This document shows, in pieces, positions 8,346-17,612 of a stretch of DNA of 64,000 nt (position 1 is the first letter of the stretch; each line of letters starts with the position of its first letter). The DNA comes from CBDCYN01 sp965224205. Lineage in GTDB: Bacteria; Planctomycetota; Phycisphaerae; Phycisphaerales; Phycisphaeraceae. A program made the position numbers and the translations under genes. The notes under the pieces were generated by a model. That model saw only the letters and a list, made by a program, of their open reading frames with translations. It ran no database searches and was not told the DNA's origin. The stretch is taken from contig CBDCYN010000042.1 in the NCBI GenBank assembly GCA_965224205.1, positions 1 through 64,000 on the forward strand, in the 5' to 3' direction.

Positions 8346-11300
8346 TCATCGATCGTCCGTTATCGAGACATATTCATCCAAGCTCTGTGCCAGCCCAGAG
8401 GCAACCGCCGCGTCGACGGCTTGCGAGACCGAGTCGACGACCCGAGAAGTCGATCGCTGGATCCCGAAGAGCTTGGCCACTTCACGCAGTAGTTCCTGTC
8501 TGGGAAGCCCGAATTGCTCTGTCAAGATGTATACCACCGCGTTCACTCGTTCGGGAAGTGGGATATGCTCGATATCTCGCAGCGACTCGGGATCGTCACC
8601 GGGGATGCGGAAGCCGGTGTAGTCGTTGGGCGTTGTGTTGGCTACCCAGAAAATCTCTGACTCGGATCGGATCGGTTTTGACGCGAGGCAGGCGGTTCTT
8701 ATTTCGTCGAAGCGGCGACGGAAACGATCGGTGATGCGCTGAACACCGAACCACGAGGCTAACCGACGCAGGGCGAGTTCCTCCACAATAGGGCCTTCGG
8801 TTTTGACGATCGCTGCAAGGGCGTTGACAGCGGGTCGCTTCGCGTCACGCTTGTAGATATCCGTATCGGCCAAGGCGAAATTTGGCGCTTTGGCAACGGT
8901 GTATTGAGCCAGGGTCGTTCGTGTTGCATTTTGTGTCGGGGGTAATTCGGCGTGACGGATCAGTTTGGTCGTGTGATGCGGTGACTGTTTGGCGGCTGTT
9001 TCTATATTGGGTTCTATTGTCGCCGCGGGCCGATCCGCGACTTCGTCGGTGGCCGAAAGTTTCGTGCCTTTCTCGGCAATCGGTGCATCGGGATGGGATG
9101 CTCGTTCTCGCCGAGTGAGTTTCGCTTGTTCCAAAGCGTGTTCGATTTTCGCGACGCACCGATCCGGGTTAATACGCCAGTCAGTGGACCAGACGCGTTC
9201 CAGTTCCCAGCCCAACCCTTCGAGCACGGATTGTCGGAGTCGGTCTCGATCGCGGGCGGTTTTCGCGCTGTGGTATGCGGCCCCATCGCACTCAATCCCT
9301 AATAGGTATCGTCCTGGATGATCCGAGTCGCGTACCGCCAAATCGATGCGGTAACCGGCGCACCCGACTTGTGTGTCAACGTCCCAACCACGGTCTGTTA
9401 GCGATCCCCAAACAGCCCGCTCAAATTCTGAATCGAATTCGACGACCCCGTGGGTCTCGATCGCCTCGGCGATTGCCCGGGGCCCGCGGTCCGCGTAGTC
9501 GAGGAAGGTTTTGAAGTGTTGGACCCCCACCGCGCGGGTGCGTCGCAGGTCGATCTGATCGCTGCGCAGGGATGAAAAGGCCAGCAGCTGGTAACGGGCG
9601 CGGGTGACCGCCACATTGAGGCGACGCTCGCCCCCATCCTTGTTCAGCGGGCCGAAATTCATGGAGTGCTTGCCTGTTTGGTCCGGCCCGTACCCGACTG
9701 AAAAGATGATGGCATCCCGTTCATCGCCCTGAACGTTCTCAAGGTTTTTGACGAAGACGGGCTCGTCGACTTCGTTTGTGAAATAAGGCTCGATCTGCGG
9801 CAATTGTCGCCTTTGGTCATCGAGCAGATCTTCGATGAGTGATTGCTGGGCCTGGTTAAACGTGACGATCCCAATGGAACGGGCACAATCCGGGTCTGTG
9901 AGCATCCGGACCACCTCTTCAACGACCTGGTCCGCTTCGACTCGATTGGTGCGTGACACGCCGCGGTCATAGACGCCGTTCGGGACATATCGCAGGGTCA
10001 CTCCGATCTGCTCGCAGCGGTCTTCGGGAGAAGGGAAGGTGTGAAGCCCGTTATCGTAGTAGTGATGATTGGAGAACGCGATCAGGCTTTCGTGCCGGCT
10101 GCGGTAGTGCCAACGCAGCCGCATGCTGGGGACCCCAGACGCGTTGCATTCCTTCAAGATCGACTCCATGTCGTCCGGGATGTGGTCGTCCAGGTCGGCG
10201 TCATTATCTTGATCGAGGGTGTTGAAGAAGCTGGTCGGGGGAAGCTGTTTTGAATCCCCGACCACCATGACCTCTGTTCCCCGGGCGATGGCACCGATCG
10301 CATCCCAGACCGGGATCTGCGAGGCTTCGTCGAAAATGACCAGGTCGAAAGGCGGCAATTTCGCGTCGAGGTACTGAGCGATGGAAAGCGGGCTCATCAG
10401 GAAACATGGCTTTAGGCGCGGCAGCAGATTAGGCATAGCTTCGACCAACCGACGCGTGGGCAGGTGGCGACGCTTCTTTTGAAGCTCCCGTCTAAGAATC
10501 CCCAACTCGGACTGATCCGACGCATGAGAAGAGGCCGACGGGGCGTTTCGATAGAGCTTGGCGGCCACGACGGCTCGGGTCTTGTCAATGATCGCTTGGT
10601 CGGTGGCCTGGAACCGATCGATCGTTTTGCTGTGGGTGTCGGGATTAAAGCCGCGGATCGCGGGGACCGCGTTGGCGATGGCGTTGAACCATCGTTCCCC
10701 GAAAGATCGTTCAAACACGTCCTCGAGTTGGTCGCGTGTTAAGTCGCCTTGCTCGAAGCGGCGGACCAGGTCACCCAAGCCTGTATCCGCCGCGTGGTCT
10801 CGTGCATGACGCCAAGAGCACCAATGATTGAGCTCGGATAGTGCTCCAGACCACCGTTCAAGCATCGCGTGGACAGCCGGCAGCCACCCGGAAGGTGTTT
10901 CGTCGGGTGTCGGTTCGTTTGAGGTCGCCAACACCCGGCTGACCTCGCCCCACGCCGCCTGCCAGGTTTCCCATGCATGGGTGACGGATCGGGCGGCGGG
11001 TTGGATGGCTTGTGATCGTTCGAGATCGCTCGTGAGCTCCACAAACGGCTTTGACAGACCGTGGCCTGCGGGATCGCTTTCCAAAGTGGTCAACGCCGTC
11101 GTGAACTGATCGCACCAGTCGAGTAGGCCTTCGATCGCGTCCCAGTCTGCATGACCGGCTGTGGGTTGTTCTTGTGAGAAGCTCCAATGGCGTCCGACCA
11201 GGCTCGCGATCTGATCGTTCCCCGCGAGCTTCGACGACAGTCTTTTCACCTCACGGGCCGTTTCGAGATCCTGGATAAGCTGCTGTAAGCCGGGTGCTGT

Positions 11301-14300
11301 CGAGGCCACGAACTTCCGCAGCTTCCGTTTCACTAGGAATCCGAAGATCATCCGCAGTGGCCCCGGCATGCCCGCAGCCCGTTTTGCGCTGTCGATGTGG
11401 GCCAGATGATCGATCTCTAAAAATTCCTCGCGATACCGTGACAACAGGTCGGCTCGCTGCTTGTCACGGTCCCGGCCTATCGCGATGACACCTCGGACGT
11501 CTTGCCTATTTGATTTGGCGTCAGACCCCCATAACAGACGCGCATCGGGCCCCGGGCTGCGTAACAAGAGGTCCACGGCGGCAACCATCGCGCGAATCCC
11601 TTCGACAGACAACCGATCCACTGGGATCTGAACACTCGAGGCGGATATAAACTCGTTGAGGCTATCCAGCAGTGTGCCGTGCGCGGTATCGGCTTCTGCA
11701 ATCACGGCTTGGGCTTCCGCGGGCAGATCGAAGTTCCATTGAGAGCAACCTATACCTCGCAGTGGATGCCGATGCGGAGGATCGATCGATTCGCTGCGAT
11801 CGTGCAACGCATGGATGGCCGCTCGCCAGGTATCGAGTTGGTCTTTGTGGACGGCTACGGGGTCTTGGATTGGCAGCTCAACCTTGGGTCCGTCTCCAAG
11901 CCGGCTCAGCCGCCCCAGCAACTGATACAACGTCTCACCGGTGCTGCGAGGTAGGTGTAGCTGGCGGACATAGGTATTGAGATGAACCCGCGTGTCGCTG
12001 AGTTGATCACACTTGGCTTCCCAGTCGTCCGGGTGGGCCACCCCCGGAGCATGGAACGCGGTTTCAAGCTGGGCGAGGACTTCTTTCTTGGATGCCCGTG
12101 CCGAGTGCAACTCCAGACAGAACGGCCCCAGCCCGTCCTCCTCGAGTCGTCGACGCACCACCGATAGTGCCGCCATCTTTTCGGCTACGAACAAGACGCG
12201 TTTTCCCCGCCCCAAGGAGTCGGCAATGATGTTCGCGATTGTCTGACTCTTCCCGGTGCCCGGAGGGCCTTCGAGCACGAACGTCCGTTGATCGGCCGCG
12301 GCTCGAACCGCGGCTAGCTGTGTGGAGTCGGCGTCGCGGGTGCACAACAGCTCGCCGGGACGGACCTGGTCGTCGTGATCGTCGGGCTGCGGAAACGGGT
12401 GCGGGTCAAAGACCTCGTGGGGGCGGCTGACCAGGTGATCGACCAATCTGTTCTGCTTCAGGCGATCCAGGTTCTCTTGCAGGTCTTTCCACATCAAGAA
12501 TTTGTTGAACGAGAATAGCCCGAGATAAACCGATTCCTCGACCTCCCATCGCGATGAATCCTTGATCGCATCGCGGAATTTGCGCAGGATCAAGGGCACA
12601 TCAAGCCCGCTTTCATCCTCGGGCAGGTCCTCCAGCCCCGCGGTCTGGATCCCAAAATCGGTTTGCAATTTTTCTAGGAGGGTCACATTGGGTCGCAGCG
12701 GTTCTTCGCTTAACCCCAGTTCGTAGCGGTAGCCTGAGCCCGTGGCGTGTCGATAGAGGCGGGCCGGCAGCAGGATCAAGGGTGCGGATCGTGCTTTCTC
12801 CGAGGCTTCTGCTTCGTACCACTTGAGCATCCCGATGGCGACATGCAGCAAGTTGGCCCCGGTTTCCTCGATGCTAGTCTTCGCCAAACGGTAAAGGTTG
12901 AGCAATACCTTCTGCATCTCGGCCGGAGGATGCGCGGTGTATACCCGATGAGCATCAAGTTCTTGTACAAGAAATGATTCATCGCCATCTGTCTTCGGGT
13001 TCACCGAAACCCGATCCATGCCTGCAAACATGTCTTCGAGTTTGGCCGCGTCTGGGACGGTGAATCGGATGGTCCGTCCGGTTTCGCGGAAGTTGATCAG
13101 ACGGTTTCGCAGGGAGAGGTCCAGCAGCCGTTTCTGCCAACGTGTGACACGATCTTCCTCGGAGGGCTGCGGGTCAACCGATCCGTCCATGGTCGCCAGC
13201 CCATCGGCTCGGTCGGCCAGGGCAATTCGGTCGAGAATTGTATTCCCAACCAATGGCGTGCCCGATGTGGACACGGCGTCGAGGTCCACCGAGGTGGCAG
13301 AGCCATCATCACGAAGTGGGAGGGGGCGTACTCCACGTTTGCGACACGCTCGGATGCCAATGGCGCAGAAGACGCTGCCGGGGTTTGACATCCTCTGCCT
13401 CGCCGCGTTGACCGCTTCGATGAACGTCGCGCCCCGCCCGGTAACGAGCGTTGATTCGACCGGGACGACCTCACCGAGCTCGATGAGGTTGCGGATCCGG
13501 GCGGGTTCATCGATCGCGGGCTCAGGTAGGTGAGTCTCATGCGTCCAAAACCCCGGGATGGCGTGGCCTTCAGGTAACAATAACAGCGGGTGTAGCCCGC
13601 ATTGCTCCCACAGCCCCGCAAGCAGCAACGCTAGGTCGAGGCAGGTACCCAGTTTTTCGTGGTGGATACGGTCGACGAGCCGAACCCTCTGGCCCTCGAG
13701 CTCAAAACTCGCCGGGGGGTTGATGTAGCCGATCCCAAGGGTCGTGACCGCGTGGAAACATGCCTCGGCAATCTGGGTCACCCGTTGCCGGCTACCGGAT
13801 TGATACCCATCAAGCGCGTCTTGGTCGCTTCGAGACCGAAGTGATTCCCGAGCCACCCTAAGCAATTCAGCCATCCGAGGATGGTTCGGGGTGACAAACG
13901 CCGCCGTGAGCTCCGGGTAGTGCCCAATCCCCGGCCACTGGTCAAACGCTAATAGATCCACGGGGAATGTTTTATCTAGCGAAAGATCGCCCGTGGCCAG
14001 CTTGACATGAAACGTGGTCCTCTCCGCTTCGGTTCGCGTCGCCAGCCGTTTAGCGTTGAGATACAACCCTTCGGGTTTTAAACGGTACGTCGCGTCGGGC
14101 CCGATACGCGCCACCCGTCCCGTCCATGATTCGCACTCCCCGTTCTCGAGCACGACTTCGATTGATAGGTCTTCGATCAACCGGTCCGAGGAATTGGTGA
14201 TCAACACAGCATCGATCAGAGGCACGCCGTTCTGCTGCATGGCGAAGTTGATACGATTCGAATACTCCAGAGCAATCTGGAAGATGTCTTCATTGCATGC

Positions 14301-14327
14301 GGCATCAGCCCCGGATTCCAATGACAT
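8346..14327 (-). CDS. Giant DUF4011/SF1 helicase/endonuclease/DUF3320 protein
   Basis: A 1993-residue multidomain protein. Around residues 225-265 there is a transglutaminase-like segment ('EKLGTCLDLALLLAGLWEQ' then 'LLLPEGHAIPGFW'). DUF4011 begins near residue 390 ('RWQKRLLDLSLRNRLINF'). Walker A 'GPPGTGKSQT' is near residue 689, and Walker B 'VIFDEASQIPVWDA' with 'GDSKQLPPTSFF' near residue 1331. Helicase motifs 'VQGDERDAIIFSVGYGP' and 'LNVAVTRAR' follow. A Vsr/MTES-type endonuclease motif 'LLGIECDGAAYHS' lies near residue 1680, and a DUF3320 C-terminal domain from about 1830. Such SF1 helicase-nuclease proteins are enriched in defence islands, where they are thought to act on invading DNA. 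The frame is open end to end. It is preceded by 320 bp without a gene. Confidence 0.92.
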   Translation of the reverse strand: MSLESGADAACNEDIFQIALEYSNRINFAMQQNGVPLIDAVLITNSSDRLIEDLSIEVVLENGECESWTGRVARIGPDATYRLKPEGLYLNAKRLATRTEAERTTFHVKLATGDLSLDKTFPVDLLAFDQWPGIGHYPELTAAFVTPNHPRMAELLRVARESLRSRSDQDALDGYQSGSRQRVTQIAEACFHAVTTLGIGYINPPASFELEGQRVRLVDRIHHEKLGTCLDLALLLAGLWEQCGLHPLLLLPEGHAIPGFWTHETHLPEPAIDEPARIRNLIELGEVVPVESTLVTGRGATFIEAVNAARQRMSNPGSVFCAIGIRACRKRGVRPLPLRDDGSATSVDLDAVSTSGTPLVGNTILDRIALADRADGLATMDGSVDPQPSEEDRVTRWQKRLLDLSLRNRLINFRETGRTIRFTVPDAAKLEDMFAGMDRVSVNPKTDGDESFLVQELDAHRVYTAHPPAEMQKVLLNLYRLAKTSIEETGANLLHVAIGMLKWYEAEASEKARSAPLILLPARLYRHATGSGYRYELGLSEEPLRPNVTLLEKLQTDFGIQTAGLEDLPEDESGLDVPLILRKFRDAIKDSSRWEVEESVYLGLFSFNKFLMWKDLQENLDRLKQNRLVDHLVSRPHEVFDPHPFPQPDDHDDQVRPGELLCTRDADSTQLAAVRAAADQRTFVLEGPPGTGKSQTIANIIADSLGRGKRVLFVAEKMAALSVVRRRLEEDGLGPFCLELHSARASKKEVLAQLETAFHAPGVAHPDDWEAKCDQLSDTRVHLNTYVRQLHLPRSTGETLYQLLGRLSRLGDGPKVELPIQDPVAVHKDQLDTWRAAIHALHDRSESIDPPHRHPLRGIGCSQWNFDLPAEAQAVIAEADTAHGTLLDSLNEFISASSVQIPVDRLSVEGIRAMVAAVDLLLRSPGPDARLLWGSDAKSNRQDVRGVIAIGRDRDKQRADLLSRYREEFLEIDHLAHIDSAKRAAGMPGPLRMIFGFLVKRKLRKFVASTAPGLQQLIQDLETAREVKRLSSKLAGNDQIASLVGRHWSFSQEQPTAGHADWDAIEGLLDWCDQFTTALTTLESDPAGHGLSKPFVELTSDLERSQAIQPAARSVTHAWETWQAAWGEVSRVLATSNEPTPDETPSGWLPAVHAMLERWSGALSELNHWCSWRHARDHAADTGLGDLVRRFEQGDLTRDQLEDVFERSFGERWFNAIANAVPAIRGFNPDTHSKTIDRFQATDQAIIDKTRAVVAAKLYRNAPSASSHASDQSELGILRRELQKKRRHLPTRRLVEAMPNLLPRLKPCFLMSPLSIAQYLDAKLPPFDLVIFDEASQIPVWDAIGAIARGTEVMVVGDSKQLPPTSFFNTLDQDNDADLDDHIPDDMESILKECNASGVPSMRLRWHYRSRHESLIAFSNHHYYDNGLHTFPSPEDRCEQIGVTLRYVPNGVYDRGVSRTNRVEADQVVEEVVRMLTDPDCARSIGIVTFNQAQQSLIEDLLDDQRRQLPQIEPYFTNEVDEPVFVKNLENVQGDERDAIIFSVGYGPDQTGKHSMNFGPLNKDGGERRLNVAVTRARYQLLAFSSLRSDQIDLRRTRAVGVQHFKTFLDYADRGPRAIAEAIETHGVVEFDSEFERAVWGSLTDRGWDVDTQVGCAGYRIDLAVRDSDHPGRYLLGIECDGAAYHSAKTARDRDRLRQSVLEGLGWELERVWSTDWRINPDRCVAKIEHALEQAKLTRRERASHPDAPIAEKGTKLSATDEVADRPAATIEPNIETAAKQSPHHTTKLIRHAELPPTQNATRTTLAQYTVAKAPNFALADTDIYKRDAKRPAVNALAAIVKTEGPIVEELALRRLASWFGVQRITDRFRRRFDEIRTACLASKPIRSESEIFWVANTTPNDYTGFRIPGDDPESLRDIEHIPLPERVNAVVYILTEQFGLPRQELLREVAKLFGIQRSTSRVVDSVSQAVDAAVASGLAQSLDEYVSITDDR

Positions 14328-14647
14328 CGCAACCTCTATAAGTGCCTTTTTAATAGAACAATAACTATGGTTTAATATCGAAAGCCCTGATCAGCGGGTT
14401 TAATTCAAAGCGTTAATCCGCTCTGTGGATCAATGATGGCAAAGGCCCTCTGACAGACAACCGCGCGTAAGGTGGCGGTCCATTCAGTTCTGGTTCATCG
14501 ACGGCCGATATCGCTTCGTGGCCGGTCGCACGCACTCATCCTAAATCCTACTTCCTTCCCTCTCAACGACTTCGGTCAGTGGCGATAACAGAAATGTTAG
14601 TGAAAGATGTCATCCAGGGATCTAGATTGTGCACATCGACGATACAA
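14328..14647. other. Upstream region of the giant helicase gene
   Basis: About 320 bases contain no convincing gene. The stretch is AT-richer than its neighbours near 14330-14400 and presumably holds the promoter of the minus-strand helicase gene. No attachment-site repeat was found in it. Confidence 0.35.
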
Positions 14648-14791
14648 TCAGACGCCTTTGTCCTCGGCGATAGCCACCATGGCCAAGATTCCTGCCCTTA
14701 TCATCGCTGGTAGGCTCGGCCACACGTCGATAATTCGTTCCAAATCCGGGTCGAATTGCTCGCTACTGGTGGGGATGTTGGTGGTGGACAA
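14648..14791 (-). pseudogene. Small C-terminal protein fragment beside tRNA scar
   Basis: About 47 codons reading 'SEQFDPDLERIIDVWPSL...IRAGILAMV', a C-terminal pattern I recognise from small acidic proteins often found at the end of mobile-element genes. There is no ATG, and the reading frame upstream runs into the antisense of the tRNA fragment at 14839-14901. The 5' part therefore seems to have been lost at that junction, unless a TTG at 14791 is used. Function unknown. Confidence 0.4.
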
Positions 14792-14838
14792 CTTTTTTTT
14801 GACATAAATCTCTTTTGAAACGCCTGTTATGCCGATCT

Positions 14839-14901
14839 GGGCCGGTCTCGAAAACCGGTGTGGCGCTTGCGTCACCGTGGGTTCGAATCCCACCCTCTCC
14901 G
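14839..14901 (+). tRNA. 5'-truncated tRNA-Ser(CGA) fragment, probable att scar
   Basis: The sequence contains a perfect anticodon stem-loop (CCGGT-CTCGAAA-ACCGG, anticodon CGA), a long class-II variable arm, a T-arm with GGTTCGAATCC, and the 3' acceptor strand ending CCCTCTCC plus G73. The matching 5' acceptor strand (expected to begin GGAGAGG) and the D-arm are absent upstream. This is therefore only the 3' part of a serine tRNA, as left at one end of an element integrated into a tRNA gene. It lies 214 bp from the end of a serine recombinase gene. No CCA is encoded. Confidence 0.75.
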
Positions 14902-15114
14902 TTTGCACAGATTGATCTTCGGTGCCAGCAGAGACGTTGTGCCGAAAAGCGTCGAAATCCCCGTAATCACCGGGGATTTTCGCGTTTTGGAGAGTGTCTC
15001 TGTTGCAAGAGGGATACGAATTTGACGGCGGACTTGGGCTGAATGTGCGAAACGTCTCTTTCGCGTTTTTCGGCGGTGCGCTTTCGGTGGATCCATTCCG
15101 TGCACGAGACGATT

Positions 15115-16899
15115 TTAGCTTGACTTTGCCGGGGAATGACGGCTTGAATCGATATGTGCCAGCCCGAGGAAGTGGGCTTGGTGTTGCCAGTCCAGGTTTC
15201 TTACCGCGGCGAGCAGATTCAACATTGTGACGGATGGTGGTAGATGGCCGGTTAAAGCCCGTCTGAGGATGTCTGGGGCGAGGTTGATTAGAGGCAGGTA
15301 CTTACGGATCTGACTTTCGGAACGTCCGATCTGACTCGCCAGTTGAGCCATGGTTAGATTGCCTTGCGTGAGCAACTCGCGCCAACGGTACGCGTTGCCG
15401 ATTGCCAGGACGATATGGTCCTTGGGTTCTGGATTGGCGGGCATAAATAGGTCTTGGCCGTCGGGGGATAGGAGCAAACGTTTGCCGTCAAGGCGTTTGA
15501 TTTGAAGGGCGAGGGTCAGGGTGACCTTTCTTCGGTGGTGTTGGATCTCGGGTTGATAGAGGCAGGTTGAGGTGTTGTCGGGTTGGGCTGGCTCTTGATC
15601 CGTGGCGTCAGGTTTGGGCCAGTCGTGATCTTGGTAGGCTTGGATCTGATCCTTGCTGAGTTCGATGGTGAGTTGGTCGGGGGCGAGTATGACTCGGTCG
15701 ATGATCTCGCGTAGCCAGTGGGCTTGGGTTTGAGGATCGCGGGATCGCAGGTGTTCGAGTGAATCACCTTTGAGATAGTCGAGCACCAAGGCTCGGATGA
15801 GGTCGTCAAGATGGTGGGCGTTGATCGTTTTGATCGGGCAATGCTTGTAGCCCAGCTGCAGCGCCTTTTGGCTTACGTAGTAGCGGACGAGTCGTTTTTC
15901 ACCTTTCCTGGAAGCGGGTCGGTGGACGGCACCTGGGCTCATGGCGAAGTCTTCGTAGGTTCGGAGTTTGCCTTTGAGCAGATGGGGGTGGGTCCAGCGG
16001 TGACGCGTCTGGCGTTGTTGCTTGTCGATGGTCTGCTGAACTTGACTCCATAACTTCCGGGTGATGATCGGTGCGTGTTGGCCTTTCCAGGTTGTGTCTT
16101 TGTGGACGATCCTGCCGATGTAGAGCGGGTTGGTGAGGATGCGGTGGAGGTACTTGGGCGTGAGTCTACGACCGCCGTGATCATTACCCTTGCGGCTTTG
16201 CCATCGCTTGGTCGTGTGGCCTTGTTCGTTGAGTTCTTCAGTGAGTTCGATCAGTGAGGGGTTGTGTAGGTAACCTTCGTAGATTTTCCATATCAGGTTG
16301 GCTTCGTCGGGGATGATGTGCAACTGGCGGTCTTCGAGTCGGTATCCCAGTGGCGGTTGGCCGCCGACCCACAGGCCCTTCTTCTTTGTGGCGGCGAGTT
16401 TGTCTCGGATGCGTTCGCCGGTGACCTCGCGTTCGAACTGGGCGAAGCTCAGCAGCATGTTCAGCGTCAGCCGGCCCATGGAGGTGGTGGTGTTGAACTG
16501 CTGGGTGACGGAGACGAACGAGACCTTATATTCGTCGAAGATCTGCATCATATGGGCGAAGTCGTGCAGTGATCGCGATAGGCGATCAACTTTGTAGACC
16601 ACCACGACGTCCACCCCCCCGGAATGGCCGTGCTCGATATCGGTCAGTAGCTGCTTGAGTGCCGGGCGGTCCATGTTGCCGCCGGTGAAGCCGCCGTCGT
16701 CGTATTGTTTGTCGATGACCTGCCAACCCTCGTGTTTCTGGCTCTTGATGTAGTCGATGCCGGCTTGGCGTTGGGCGTCGAGCGAGTTGAACGCTTGCTC
16801 CAATCCTTCTTCATTGGACTTACGGGTGTAGATCGCACAGAGCTTGACATCGGAGTGTTTCCGGGGGTTCCGGGAATTGCGAGGCTTCCGGGGGGTCAT
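15115..16899 (-). CDS. Large serine recombinase
   Basis: A 594-residue site-specific recombinase. The N-terminal resolvase domain has 'CAIYTRKSNEEGLEQAF' with the catalytic Ser, 'SLDAQRQ', and 'VVVVYKVDRLSRS' with catalytic arginines. The recombinase domain follows ('GGQPPLGYRLED' to 'RILTNPLYIGRIVHK'), then a long C-terminal DNA-binding region. The zinc-ribbon cysteines common in this family are not obvious. Its start overlaps the stop of the DUF2924 gene by 4 bp (ATGA), so the two are translationally coupled. It probably integrates or excises the surrounding phage-like module. Confidence 0.93.
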   Translation of the reverse strand: MTPRKPRNSRNPRKHSDVKLCAIYTRKSNEEGLEQAFNSLDAQRQAGIDYIKSQKHEGWQVIDKQYDDGGFTGGNMDRPALKQLLTDIEHGHSGGVDVVVVYKVDRLSRSLHDFAHMMQIFDEYKVSFVSVTQQFNTTTSMGRLTLNMLLSFAQFEREVTGERIRDKLAATKKKGLWVGGQPPLGYRLEDRQLHIIPDEANLIWKIYEGYLHNPSLIELTEELNEQGHTTKRWQSRKGNDHGGRRLTPKYLHRILTNPLYIGRIVHKDTTWKGQHAPIITRKLWSQVQQTIDKQQRQTRHRWTHPHLLKGKLRTYEDFAMSPGAVHRPASRKGEKRLVRYYVSQKALQLGYKHCPIKTINAHHLDDLIRALVLDYLKGDSLEHLRSRDPQTQAHWLREIIDRVILAPDQLTIELSKDQIQAYQDHDWPKPDATDQEPAQPDNTSTCLYQPEIQHHRRKVTLTLALQIKRLDGKRLLLSPDGQDLFMPANPEPKDHIVLAIGNAYRWRELLTQGNLTMAQLASQIGRSESQIRKYLPLINLAPDILRRALTGHLPPSVTMLNLLAAVRNLDWQHQAHFLGLAHIDSSRHSPAKSS

Positions 16900-17432
16900 C
16901 GGATCGACCTCACGCGGTGTAGCCCGAAGAACCGTGGGCCGGACCAGTGGGTGCCGGTGATCTGTTGAGCGATCTGGGTCAGGCTGCGGTATTCCTGGTC
17001 ACCCAACCGGTACCGCTTACGCCCGTTTCGGTCCTGTACCACCTGAACCTCGTAGGTTTTGCCCCGCCAGGTGCGTACAAGCTTGGTGCCGGTGCGCAGC
17101 TGTGGTTTGGCCCAACGACTCTTCTTGCGAGAGCGGGGTTTGCTTGGATCACTCGACGTGGCCAAGCTTTGGGGGCGGGGTTTCCGGGGTGTTGGGTTGT
17201 TTTGGGCTTGCTTGATCGCGGTGCGGAGCAGCGACTGGGTCTGGGCGTCGAGCCCGCCGTGGGTTTGTTGCTGGATGTGCCAGGCCAGATCGCGAACCAA
17301 CAGACTTTTGATTTCCGGGGGTTCCTGTCCACGGGCCTTGCGGCCCGGGTGTTGGCGCCACATCTGCTGTAACTGGGCGATTGGCAGCCCTTTCAGAGCG
17401 GCCAGGTCGTGGATATCCAAGGGATCGGCCAT
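16896..17432 (-). CDS. DUF2924 domain protein
   Basis: A protein of about 178 residues. I start it at MADPLDIHD (17432) because the 17 in-frame codons upstream look unconserved. The N-terminal part contains 'LDIHDLAALKGLPIAQLQQMW', and the C-terminal part 'TGTKLVRTWRGKTYEVQV...QEYRSLTQIAQQITGTHWSGPRFFGL'. This C-terminal block is diagnostic of DUF2924, a family that almost always precedes serine recombinases in phage-like islands. The biochemical role is unknown. DNA binding or recombinase assistance is an inference from the conserved pairing and the 4-bp overlap. Confidence 0.85.
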   Translation of the reverse strand: MADPLDIHDLAALKGLPIAQLQQMWRQHPGRKARGQEPPEIKSLLVRDLAWHIQQQTHGGLDAQTQSLLRTAIKQAQNNPTPRKPRPQSLATSSDPSKPRSRKKSRWAKPQLRTGTKLVRTWRGKTYEVQVVQDRNGRKRYRLGDQEYRSLTQIAQQITGTHWSGPRFFGLHRVRSIR

Positions 17433-17612
17433 CCCTTGTATACACGCATCATTTCGCCGGAAGATCAAGTCGGATTCCGGCAAAATCGGCAGATTTTTAT
17501 AGGGATTTCAAGAGTTGGCGGCGCGGCTCATGCGTCGGCTCAATCCGAGGCGCGCTCCAATTGGTTACGGCCGTTGATAAGGACGTCGGATCCCGTCTAT
17601 CCGACACAAGTG

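Noticed and set aside
14648..14908. An 86-codon frame whose start reads 'MQTERVGFEPTV'
   Set aside because: This N-terminus is the well-known artefact of translating the antisense strand of a tRNA 3' end. Only the part beyond the tRNA fragment looks like protein, and it is listed as a small remnant.
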